NCBI RefSeq assembly: GCF_000690905.1
Contig: NZ_JMCL01000093.1
Location: forward strand, 1-64,000
Length of the DNA stretch: 64,000 nucleotides
Direction: 5' to 3'
Origin: Pseudomonas sp. Ant30-3
GTDB taxonomy: Bacteria; Pseudomonadota; Gammaproteobacteria; Pseudomonadales; Pseudomonadaceae
Shown here: piece by piece, positions 54,109 to 62,106 of the stretch
Layout of the letters: every line of letters begins with the position of its first letter
How positions within the stretch are numbered: the stretch's first letter is position 1
Position numbers and translations under genes: made by a program
Notes under the pieces: generated by a model
Databases searched by the model: none
Told to the model about the DNA's origin: nothing
What the model saw: only the letters and a program-made list of their open reading frames with translations

Positions 54109-55557
54109 ATGCACCCACACTTGATCAAATTACTCAGCCTGTCGGCCCTGACCGCCGGGATTCTCGCGGCCAGCACCGGCGCTCGCGCGGATGAAGTCCA
54201 GGCGCCGAAATTCACGGCTGAGCCGTGCTGCAACCTGTGCCCGGCCGCCCACGACGCGAAGAATTACACCACGCGTTATCAGCAGAACTTCACCACGCTG
54301 GTGCAGGCTCAGGGCGACTGGCTGTTCCGTACCCAGGAAGACTTGCGCACCGAGTTCAATACCACGCCCGAAGGCTACAAACGCATGCAACAGTTGCACG
54401 ATGCGTTCAAGAGCAAAGGCGTAGAACTGGTGTTGGTTTACCAGCCGACCCGTGGTCTGGTGAACCGCGACAAGCTTAATCCTCAGGACAAGGCTGCCTT
54501 TGATTTCGACAAGGCACTGAAGAACTACAAAACCATGCTCGGCCGCTTGGCCGCCATGGGTTATGTCGTGCCGGACCTGTCGCCATTGACCAACGAATCG
54601 CTGCCAGAAACCCTGCCCGCCCACGACTTCTACTTCCGTGGCGACCAGCACTGGACGCCTTACGGTGCTCAGCGCACGGCGAAAATCGTCGGTGAAAAGG
54701 TCAAGCAGCTTCCGGCCTTCGCTGACATTCCCAAGCGTGAATTCGAGACCCACAAGTCGGGTCGCATGGGCAAGACCGGAACATTGCACAACATGGCTGG
54801 TCAACTCTGTGGCACCAGCTACGCGGTCCAGTACATGGACCAGTTCACCACAGAACCAAAAGGCGAGGCCGGCGACGGCGACCTGTTCAGTGATTCCGGC
54901 AATCCGGAAATCACCCTGGTCGGCACCAGCCACAGCGGCAAGAACTACAACTTCGCCGGTTTCCTCCAGGAGGCCATCGGCGCTGACATCCTTAACGTGG
55001 CGTTCCCCGGCGGTGGCCTGTCAGGTTCGATGCTGCAGTACCTGGGCAGTGAAGAATTCCAGACCAAGCCGCCGAAGATTCTGATCTGGGAATTCTCGCC
55101 GCTTTACCCCCTCGACCAGGAAAACATGTACCGCCAGGTGATGGCGCTGCTGGATAACGGCTGCGAGGGTAAGGATGCTCAACTGACCGCCAGCAAGACT
55201 TTGAAACCGGGCAAGAACGAAGTGATGGTCAACAGCAACAACCTGAACCTGCAAAACGGCAATCATCAGCTCGACATCCGTTTCGCCGATACATCGGTGA
55301 AAACCTTGCAAGCCACCCTCTGGTACATGAACGGTCGCCATGAGGACATCAAGCTGGAAAAACCGGAAACCTCCGAAACTGACGGGCGTTTCGCCTTTGA
55401 GATGCGTACGGACACCGACTGGGCCTCGCAGAACCTGCTGGCTGTCGAAATCCAGGGCCCGCAACCGGGTGCCGCACCTCAGAAAGTCGAAGCGAAAATC
55501 TGCAAACGCAACGTATTCCCGGGCGCTGGGCTGAAAACCGCTCAGGCCGGGCAATGA
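54109..55557 (+). CDS. algX: Alginate acetyltransferase/scaffold AlgX
   Basis: This 482-residue periplasmic protein has a signal peptide (LSLSALTAGILAASTGARA), an SGNH-hydrolase-like acetyltransferase domain with D179-x-H181 (FRGDQHWTPYG) and serine S274 (GTSHSGKN), and a C-terminal carbohydrate-binding module. It transfers acetyl groups to mannuronate and is also needed for polymer production. Cysteines C40, C41 and C44 near the N-terminus may form a disulfide. It is 10 nt after algG. Confidence 0.96.
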   Translation: MHPHLIKLLSLSALTAGILAASTGARADEVQAPKFTAEPCCNLCPAAHDAKNYTTRYQQNFTTLVQAQGDWLFRTQEDLRTEFNTTPEGYKRMQQLHDAFKSKGVELVLVYQPTRGLVNRDKLNPQDKAAFDFDKALKNYKTMLGRLAAMGYVVPDLSPLTNESLPETLPAHDFYFRGDQHWTPYGAQRTAKIVGEKVKQLPAFADIPKREFETHKSGRMGKTGTLHNMAGQLCGTSYAVQYMDQFTTEPKGEAGDGDLFSDSGNPEITLVGTSHSGKNYNFAGFLQEAIGADILNVAFPGGGLSGSMLQYLGSEEFQTKPPKILIWEFSPLYPLDQENMYRQVMALLDNGCEGKDAQLTASKTLKPGKNEVMVNSNNLNLQNGNHQLDIRFADTSVKTLQATLWYMNGRHEDIKLEKPETSETDGRFAFEMRTDTDWASQNLLAVEIQGPQPGAAPQKVEAKICKRNVFPGAGLKTAQAGQ

Positions 55558-55564
55558 GGCAACT

Positions 55565-56686
55565 ATGCAAACCCGAACTTTGAAAAGATTGCTCGCGCCC
55601 TCCCTGCTGACGCTGGCGATGTTCGCCGGCGCCACTCAGGCCGCCGCGCCACTGCGCCCGCCACAGGGTTACTTTGCGCCGATCGAGAAAGTCAAAACCG
55701 GCGACCACAAGGACAGCTGTGACGCGACGCCGACGCCGTACACCGGTTCGCTGGAATTTCGCAGCAAATACGAAGGTTCCGACAAGGCTCGTTCGACCCT
55801 GAACAAGCAGTCGGAAAAAGCCTTCCGCGAGAGCACCGCCGACATTACCAAAATAGAGCGCGGCACCAGCAAGCGCGTCATGCAGTTCATGCGCGACGGT
55901 CGCCCGGAACAGCTCGAATGCACGCTGAACTGGTTGACCACCTGGGCCAAGGCCGATGCGTTGATGTCCAAGGAGTTCAACCACACCGGCAAGTCCATGC
56001 GCAAGTGGGCGCTGGGCAGCATGGCGTCTGCGTACATCCGCTTGAAGTTTTCGGAATCGCATCCATTGGCGAACCGTCAGCAGGAATCGCAGCTGATCGA
56101 AGCCTGGTTCAGCAAGATGGGCGATCAGGTGGTCAGCGACTGGGACAACCTGCCGTTGGAAAAAACCAACAACCATTCGTACTGGGCCGCCTGGTCGGTG
56201 ATGGCAACGTCGATCGCCACCAACCGTCGTGACCTGTTCGACTGGGCCGTGAAGGAATACAAGGTTGGCGTCAATCAGGTCGATGCCGAGGGTTACCTGC
56301 CGAACGAACTGAAACGCCAGCAACGCGCCCTCGCCTACCACAACTACTCGTTGCCGCCGCTGGCAATGATCGCCAGTTTTGCTCAGGTCAATGGTGTGGA
56401 TCTGCGTCAGGAAAACAACGGCGCACTGAAACGTCTGGGCGAGCGTGTGCTCTCCGGCGTTGAAGACCCGGATGATTTCGAGAAGAAAAACGGCGAGAAA
56501 CAGGACATGACCGACTTGAAAGTCGACTCTAAATTCTCCTGGCTCGAACCGTACTGCACGCTCTACACCTGCTCGCCGGACGTGCTGAAAATGAAACACG
56601 AGATGCAGCCCTTCAAAACCTTCCGCCTGGGGGGTGACCTGACCAAGGTCTACGACCCGGCGAGTGAGAAAGGCAAAGGTTCCTGA
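55565..56686 (+). CDS. algL: Alginate lyase AlgL
   Basis: This 373-residue periplasmic polysaccharide lyase (PL5) has a signal peptide (SLLTLAMFAGATQAAA) and the motif N202-N-H204-S-Y-W207, plus the Tyr-containing ALAYHNYSL region. AlgL cleaves mannuronate-rich polymer in the periplasm and prevents its build-up. It begins 7 nt after algX. After it the operon is interrupted by a REP pair and a GC-rich hairpin before algI. Confidence 0.96.
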   Translation: MQTRTLKRLLAPSLLTLAMFAGATQAAAPLRPPQGYFAPIEKVKTGDHKDSCDATPTPYTGSLEFRSKYEGSDKARSTLNKQSEKAFRESTADITKIERGTSKRVMQFMRDGRPEQLECTLNWLTTWAKADALMSKEFNHTGKSMRKWALGSMASAYIRLKFSESHPLANRQQESQLIEAWFSKMGDQVVSDWDNLPLEKTNNHSYWAAWSVMATSIATNRRDLFDWAVKEYKVGVNQVDAEGYLPNELKRQQRALAYHNYSLPPLAMIASFAQVNGVDLRQENNGALKRLGERVLSGVEDPDDFEKKNGEKQDMTDLKVDSKFSWLEPYCTLYTCSPDVLKMKHEMQPFKTFRLGGDLTKVYDPASEKGKGS

Positions 56687-56704
56687 CGCCGAACACGAAT
56701 CCCA

Positions 56705-56795
56705 TGTGGGGGTGAGCCTGCTCGCGATTGCGGTCTGATATCCAGCAATGATGTCGACTGATACACCGCCATCGCGAGCAGGCTCGCTCCCACAG
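56705..56795. repeat. REP pair between algL and algI
   Basis: TGTGGGGGTGAGCCTGCTCGCGAT and its near inverse (ATCGCGAGCAGGCTCGCTCCCACA) flank a 40-bp spacer, forming one hairpin inside the alginate operon. Confidence 0.9.
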
Positions 56796-56825
56796 GGTCA
56801 GTGCAAGTCTGGAGTGTTTTGAGTT

Positions 56826-56853
56826 AACCCCCCGGTTTTACGGTGGGGGGTTT
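56826..56853 (+). terminator. Terminator-like G/C hairpin upstream of algI
   Basis: AACCCCCC (56826-56833) can pair with GGGGGGTT (56845-56852), but only three T follow before more G, so it is at best a weak or attenuating signal. Confidence 0.45.
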
Positions 56854-56900
56854 GGGGGGGCTGCGGCCCTTGACTGTTGGTTAAAACTGGAGAGATCGGG

Positions 56901-58466
56901 ATGGTATTTTCATCCAACGTGTTCCTGTTTCTGTTCTTGCCGATCTTTCTCGGCATGTACTACTTGAGCGGAATACGCTATCGCAATCTGCTGCTGCTGC
57001 TGGCCAGCTACGTGTTCTACGCCTGGTGGCGAGTGGACTTTCTTGCGCTGTTCGCAGCCGTCACGCTGTGGAACTACTGGATCGGTCTGAAGGTTGGCGC
57101 CGCTGGCGTGCGGACCAAACCGGCACAGCGCTGGCTGCTGCTCGGCGTGGGCGTCGACCTGTGCATTCTCGGCTACTTCAAGTACGCCAACTTCGGCGTC
57201 GACAGCATCAACGCGATGATGACCTCGGTCGGCCTGTCGCCGTTCATCCTGACTCACGTGCTGTTGCCGATCGGTATCTCGTTCTACATCTTCGAGTCCA
57301 TCAGCTACATCATCGACGTCTACCGCGGTGACACGCCGGCAACGCGCAACCTGATCGACTTCGCTGCATTCGTCGCGATCTTCCCGCACTTGATTGCCGG
57401 CCCGGTTCTGCGTTTCCGCGACCTCGCCGACCAGTTCAACAACCGCACCCACACCGTCGACAAGTTCTCCGAGGGCTGCACGCGGTTCATGCAGGGTTTC
57501 ATCAAAAAGGTCTTCATCGCTGACACCCTCGCGGTGGTGGCCGACCATTGCTTCGCCCTGGAGAACCCGACCACGGGCGACGCCTGGCTGGGCGCCCTGG
57601 CCTACACCGCGCAACTGTATTTCGACTTCTCCGGCTACAGCGACATGGCCATCGGCCTGGGCTTGATGATGGGTTTCCGTTTCATGGAAAACTTCAAACA
57701 GCCGTACATCAGCCAGTCGATCACCGAGTTCTGGCGTCGCTGGCACATCAGCCTCTCCACCTGGCTGCGTGACTACCTGTACATCACGCTGGGCGGTAAC
57801 CGTAAAGGGACGCTGATGACCTATCGCAACCTGTTCCTGACCATGTTGCTTGGTGGTCTGTGGCATGGCGCGAACATCACTTATGTGATCTGGGGCGCCT
57901 GGCACGGCATGTGGCTGGCGATTGAAAAAGCCGTCGGCCTGAACACATCGCCGCGCAGCATCAACCCGATCCGCTGGGCCTTCACTTTCCTCTTGGTGGT
58001 GATGGGCTGGGTAATCTTCCGCGCAGAAAACCTGCACGTCGCCGGCCGTATGTATGGCGCGATGTTCAGCTTCGACCAATGGTCGCTGTCGGAACTCACT
58101 CAGGCCAACCTCACCGGCCTGCAAGTGGCGACGATGTTCGTGGCGTACGCCACCCTGGCGTTCTTCGGCATTCGTGATTTCTACAGCAATCGGCCGCCGG
58201 TCAAGAGCACCGCGGACGTCAAGGTCGAGGCCGATGGCCCTGCCACTGCGACGCCTGGGATGATCAAAGCCGTACCGGGCGATAACCCGGCCAGCATTCA
58301 CGAACCGGGCTACACCGTTGGCGTTGAAGCCACCGTGCAGCCGGCTTACTGGACTGCAGATTGGTCGCGTTATGTGATGCGCACGCTGGTACTGGTGCTG
58401 TTCATCGCCTCGATTTTCAAACTCTCGGCGCAAAGCTTCTCGCCGTTCCTTTACTTCCAGTTCTGA
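56901..58466 (+). CDS. algI: Alginate O-acetyltransferase AlgI (MBOAT)
   Basis: This 521-residue multi-TM MBOAT protein supplies acetyl groups across the inner membrane. The catalytic His is H322 (GGLWHGANITYVIWGAWHG), as in P. aeruginosa; the W-H at 281-282 lies in FWRRWHISLSTWLRDYLYI. The start at 56901 follows GGAGAGATCGGG; the GTG/TTG-like start at 56877 is not needed. It begins a short algI-algJ-algF set that forms the acetylation module. Confidence 0.96.
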   Translation: MVFSSNVFLFLFLPIFLGMYYLSGIRYRNLLLLLASYVFYAWWRVDFLALFAAVTLWNYWIGLKVGAAGVRTKPAQRWLLLGVGVDLCILGYFKYANFGVDSINAMMTSVGLSPFILTHVLLPIGISFYIFESISYIIDVYRGDTPATRNLIDFAAFVAIFPHLIAGPVLRFRDLADQFNNRTHTVDKFSEGCTRFMQGFIKKVFIADTLAVVADHCFALENPTTGDAWLGALAYTAQLYFDFSGYSDMAIGLGLMMGFRFMENFKQPYISQSITEFWRRWHISLSTWLRDYLYITLGGNRKGTLMTYRNLFLTMLLGGLWHGANITYVIWGAWHGMWLAIEKAVGLNTSPRSINPIRWAFTFLLVVMGWVIFRAENLHVAGRMYGAMFSFDQWSLSELTQANLTGLQVATMFVAYATLAFFGIRDFYSNRPPVKSTADVKVEADGPATATPGMIKAVPGDNPASIHEPGYTVGVEATVQPAYWTADWSRYVMRTLVLVLFIASIFKLSAQSFSPFLYFQF

Positions 58467-58477
58467 GGGATCTGAAC

Positions 58478-59653
58478 ATGACCCGCTCATTACGCCTCTT
58501 CTACATCGCCCTGTTCATGGTGACGCTGGTTGTCCTCGGCCTGTGGTCGACACGCAGCTTCTTCGGCTTCAGTACCAACGCCGATGCGACCGTGCTCAAC
58601 GGTCGCTGGGCCAAGGCCGTCGAGACGCATTACGACGAAGAGTTTCCGATCAAACGTCTGGGCACCAACCTCTGGGCTGCGCTGGATTACAAGCTGTTCA
58701 ACGAAGGTCGTCCGGGCGTCGTGCTCGGTCACGATCAGTGGTTGTTCAGCGACGAAGAATTTGATCCGATTGTTAACGAAGAATTGAACCTGCAAGGCAA
58801 TTACGCGCTCGTAGAAGGCGTCCGTCAGGAACTGAAAAACAAAGGCGTGAAACTGGTGATGGCGATCCTGCCGGCCAAGACTCGCTTGTACCCGGAACAC
58901 TTGGGCGACGTGAAGCCTTCGAGCATTCACGCCAATCTTTACCAAGACTTCCACGCTCATGTGGCGGCCAACAAGATCATCGCCCCTGACCTGCTTGTCC
59001 CGCTGCAACAGGGCAAGCTCAACGGTCAGCAAGTGTTCCTGCGCACCGACACTCACTGGACTCCGGACGGCGCACAAATCGCCGCTCAGACCTTGGCTAA
59101 AACCATTGCCGAACAAACCCCTCTCAGTGGCGAGCCGCAACGCTTTGTCACCGAGCAGGTAGAGGAAGTAACTCACAAAGGTGACCTGCGTCTGTTTCTG
59201 CCGCTGGACCCGCTGTTTGAAAACATGATGCCGCCCACCGAGCCGTTGCAGAAGCGCAACACAGTGCTTGCCGAGGGTCAGGCCATTGGCGATGACGCGA
59301 TGTTCGCCGACACCGAAGTGCCCGTAGCACTGATCGGCACAAGCTACAGCGCCAACCCGAACTGGAACTTCGTCGGAGCGCTGAAAGAAGCGCTGCACAG
59401 CGATGTGGTGAATTACGCCGAAGACGGCCACGGCCCGATTCAGCCAATGCTCAGTTACCTGAAAAGCGATGCTTTCAAGGATAGCCCGCCACAGGTGCTG
59501 ATCTGGGAGTTCCCTGAACGTTATCTGCCTGTGAACAACGATATCGGCGACGCCGACCCGAATTGGGTCGCAGAGCTCAAAGAAGCTGGAGCGCGCCAAC
59601 AAAACGTAGCCGCAAACACAAAATCCGAGACGCCCGACCGGGCGCAAAACTGA
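58478..59653 (+). CDS. algJ: Alginate O-acetyltransferase AlgJ
   Basis: This 391-residue protein has an N-terminal membrane anchor or signal (LFYIALFMVTLVVLGLWS) and an SGNH-like domain related to AlgX, with LRTDTHWTPDG (Asp/His) and IGTSYSANPN (Ser). It takes part in alginate O-acetylation in the periplasm. It starts 11 nt after algI and lies before algF. Confidence 0.95.
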   Translation: MTRSLRLFYIALFMVTLVVLGLWSTRSFFGFSTNADATVLNGRWAKAVETHYDEEFPIKRLGTNLWAALDYKLFNEGRPGVVLGHDQWLFSDEEFDPIVNEELNLQGNYALVEGVRQELKNKGVKLVMAILPAKTRLYPEHLGDVKPSSIHANLYQDFHAHVAANKIIAPDLLVPLQQGKLNGQQVFLRTDTHWTPDGAQIAAQTLAKTIAEQTPLSGEPQRFVTEQVEEVTHKGDLRLFLPLDPLFENMMPPTEPLQKRNTVLAEGQAIGDDAMFADTEVPVALIGTSYSANPNWNFVGALKEALHSDVVNYAEDGHGPIQPMLSYLKSDAFKDSPPQVLIWEFPERYLPVNNDIGDADPNWVAELKEAGARQQNVAANTKSETPDRAQN

Positions 59654-59668
59654 AAGAGAGGTACTTAC

Positions 59669-60322
59669 ATGACTTTCACTACTACTCCTCGCCGTCTCGC
59701 CAAGACCTTCGCACTCGTTGCAGGCATGAGCGTGTTGTCCCTGCAAGCCTTCGCCGGCGATGCAGCACTTTACGGCCCGACCGCACCGAAAGGCTCAAGC
59801 TTTGTACGTGTCTACAACGCTGCCAACGCTGAAGTCAGCGCTACTGTCGGCAGCACCAACCTGGCCGACGTCGCGCCGCTGTCCAGCACCGACTTCAGCT
59901 TCATGCCGGGCGGCGACTACAGCGCCAAAGTCGGTAGCCAGACCCTGCCGGTGAAACTCGCAGGCGACCACTATTACACCCTGGTCAACAACGCCAGCGG
60001 CGCGCCGCAACTGATCGAAGAGCCACCGTTCCGGAACAAGCAGAAATCCCTGGTTCGCGTACAGAACCTGAGCGACAAGGCACTGACACTGAAGACCGCA
60101 GATGGCAAGACCGAAGTGGTCAAGACCGTCGCTGCCAAGGGCCGTGGCGAGCGTGAGATCAACCCGGTGAAGGTCAGCCTGGCGCTTTACGATGGCGAGA
60201 AAAAAGTCAGCGACCTGAAGCCAGTTGCCCTGGAACGTGGTGAGGCCGCCGTGCTTTACGTTACCGGCACCGGCAGCAGCCTGTCGCCAGTCTGGGTAAA
60301 ACGCCCGGTTTCGACGCGCTAA
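59669..60322 (+). CDS. algF: Alginate O-acetylation protein AlgF
   Basis: This 217-residue periplasmic protein has a signal peptide (TFALVAGMSVLSLQAFA). AlgF is required for alginate acetylation and has two beta-sandwich-like parts (GSSFVRVYNAANAEVSATVG; KSLVRVQNLSDKALTLKT). It has no catalytic motif and probably mediates contacts in the acetylation complex. The next gap of 210 bp holds REP-like palindromes before algA. Confidence 0.95.
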   Translation: MTFTTTPRRLAKTFALVAGMSVLSLQAFAGDAALYGPTAPKGSSFVRVYNAANAEVSATVGSTNLADVAPLSSTDFSFMPGGDYSAKVGSQTLPVKLAGDHYYTLVNNASGAPQLIEEPPFRNKQKSLVRVQNLSDKALTLKTADGKTEVVKTVAAKGRGEREINPVKVSLALYDGEKKVSDLKPVALERGEAAVLYVTGTGSSLSPVWVKRPVSTR

Positions 60323-60349
60323 CAAATTTGCCCGGTTGACCCGGCTCCA

Positions 60350-60440
60350 TAGGGGAGCCGGCCTGCCGGCGATGCAGGCAACTCGATTTTACAGCTGCAC
60401 CGAGGTGATGCAATCGCTAGCTGGCTAGCTCCCACAAGGG
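60350..60440. repeat. REP-like palindromes between algF and algA
   Basis: GAGCCGGCCTGCCGGCGATG (60355-60374) and a degenerate CAATCGCTAGCTGGCTAGCTCCCACA (60411-60436) occupy most of the 210-bp gap. Confidence 0.8.
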
Positions 60441-60532
60441 CTGAGGTGTCAGTCGGGCGACGAGACAAAAACAAGAGTGAAACGACAGAACGCAGTAGCT
60501 CTAACCCATATGATTTTCGAGGAGTAACAAAC

Positions 60533-61984
60533 ATGATTCCGGTGATCTTGTCAGGTGGTAGTGGCTCACGTCTTTGGCCGCTTTCCCGTAAGCAATTCCC
60601 TAAGCAATTCCTCGCCCTGACCGGCGAACACACGTTGTTCCAGCAAACCCTGGAACGCCTGGTGTTTGAAGGCATGGACACCCCGATCGTGGTCTGCAAC
60701 AAGGACCACCGGTTCATCGTCAACGAGCAGCTGAGCGCCCGCAAACTGCAGACCCAGCGCATCCTGATGGAACCGTTCGGTCGCAACACTGCGCCTGCCG
60801 TCGCCCTGACCGCGATGATGCTGGTCAACGAAGGTCGTGACGAGCTGATGCTGGTGCTGCCGGCTGACCACGTTCTCGAAGACCAGAAAGCCCTGCAACG
60901 CGCGCTGGCCCTGGCCACCGTTGCTGCGGAAAACGGCGAAATGGTGCTGTTCGGCGTCCCGGCGACCAAACCGGAAACCGGTTACGGCTACATCAAGTCG
61001 ACCAACGATTCGCTGTTGCCGGAAGGCGTCAGCCGTGTTTCCCACTTCGTTGAAAAACCAGACGTGAAGCGCGCTACTGAATACGTCCAGTCCGGCGGTT
61101 ACTTCTGGAACAGCGGCATGTTCCTGTTCCGCGCCAGCCGCTTCCTCGAAGAGCTGAAAAAACACGATCCGGATATCTACGACACCTGCCTGCTGACGCT
61201 CGAGCGCAGCCAACAGGACGCCGACACGGTGACCATCGACGAAGCGACTTTCGCTTGCTGCCCGGACAACTCCATTGACTATTCCGTGATGGAAAAAACC
61301 CAGCGCGCCTGCGTTGTGCCATTGACTGCAGGCTGGAGCGATGTCGGCTGCTGGTCGTCGCTGTGGGAAGTGAACCCCAAAGACGAAAACGGCAACGTCA
61401 CCAAAGGCGACGTGATCATTCAGGACAGCAAAAACTGCATGATCCACGGCAACGGCAAACTGGTGTCGGTGATCGGTCTGGAAAACATCGTCGTCGTTGA
61501 AACCAAGGACGCCATGATGATCGCGCACAAGGACAAGGTCCAAGGCGTGAAACAGATGGTCAACACCCTCAACGAAATGGGCCGCACCGAAACCCAGAAC
61601 CACTGCGAAGTCTATCGTCCGTGGGGCTCCTACGACTCGGTTGACATGGGCGGCCGCTTCCAGGTCAAGCACATCTCGGTAAAACCGGGCGCGTGCCTGT
61701 CCCTGCAGATGCACCACCACCGCGCCGAACACTGGATCGTGGTCAGCGGCACCGCTGAAGTAACCTGCGACGAAAACGTGTTCCTGCTGTGTGAAAACCA
61801 GTCGACGTACATCCCGATCGCTTCGGTTCACCGTCTGCGCAACCCGGGCAAGATCCCGTTGGAAATCATTGAAGTCCAGTCGGGCAGCTACCTCGGTGAA
61901 GACGATATCGAGCGCTTTGAAGATATCTACGGCCGGTCCACGCCGATCGAACGTGGCGTATCGGTGAAAACCATCGCGCAGTAA
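60533..61984 (+). CDS. algA: Bifunctional phosphomannose isomerase/GDP-mannose pyrophosphorylase
   Basis: This 483-residue enzyme makes GDP-mannose for alginate. The pyrophosphorylase domain has GGSGSRLWPLSRKQFPKQF and FVEKP; the C-terminal isomerase has LQMHHHRAEHWIVVSGTAEV, with zinc-binding His/Glu. The start at 60533 follows GAGGAG; a start at 60446 would read through the REP region. It is the last gene of the operon and ends in a terminator. Confidence 0.97.
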   Translation: MIPVILSGGSGSRLWPLSRKQFPKQFLALTGEHTLFQQTLERLVFEGMDTPIVVCNKDHRFIVNEQLSARKLQTQRILMEPFGRNTAPAVALTAMMLVNEGRDELMLVLPADHVLEDQKALQRALALATVAAENGEMVLFGVPATKPETGYGYIKSTNDSLLPEGVSRVSHFVEKPDVKRATEYVQSGGYFWNSGMFLFRASRFLEELKKHDPDIYDTCLLTLERSQQDADTVTIDEATFACCPDNSIDYSVMEKTQRACVVPLTAGWSDVGCWSSLWEVNPKDENGNVTKGDVIIQDSKNCMIHGNGKLVSVIGLENIVVVETKDAMMIAHKDKVQGVKQMVNTLNEMGRTETQNHCEVYRPWGSYDSVDMGGRFQVKHISVKPGACLSLQMHHHRAEHWIVVSGTAEVTCDENVFLLCENQSTYIPIASVHRLRNPGKIPLEIIEVQSGSYLGEDDIERFEDIYGRSTPIERGVSVKTIAQ

Positions 61985-62001
61985 GCGTTAAGCAAAAAAG
62001 A

Positions 62002-62060
62002 AGCCCCTGCTCAGCCCATTGCGATCCCCCATCCGCAGTGGTTTGGGTGGGGGCTTTTTT
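62002..62060. terminator. Bidirectional terminator between algA and the RHS gene
   Basis: AAGCCCC (62002-62008) can pair with GGGGCTT, with A-runs before and T-runs after; an inner CCCCCA/TGGGGG stem is an alternative. It can end algA on the plus strand and the RHS gene on the minus strand, whose stop is about 50 nt away. Confidence 0.8.
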
Positions 62061-62106
62061 CTGCCCAAGGAAATTGCTCGGTGTGCTTGGGAAGTTTAAG
62101 GCGCGC

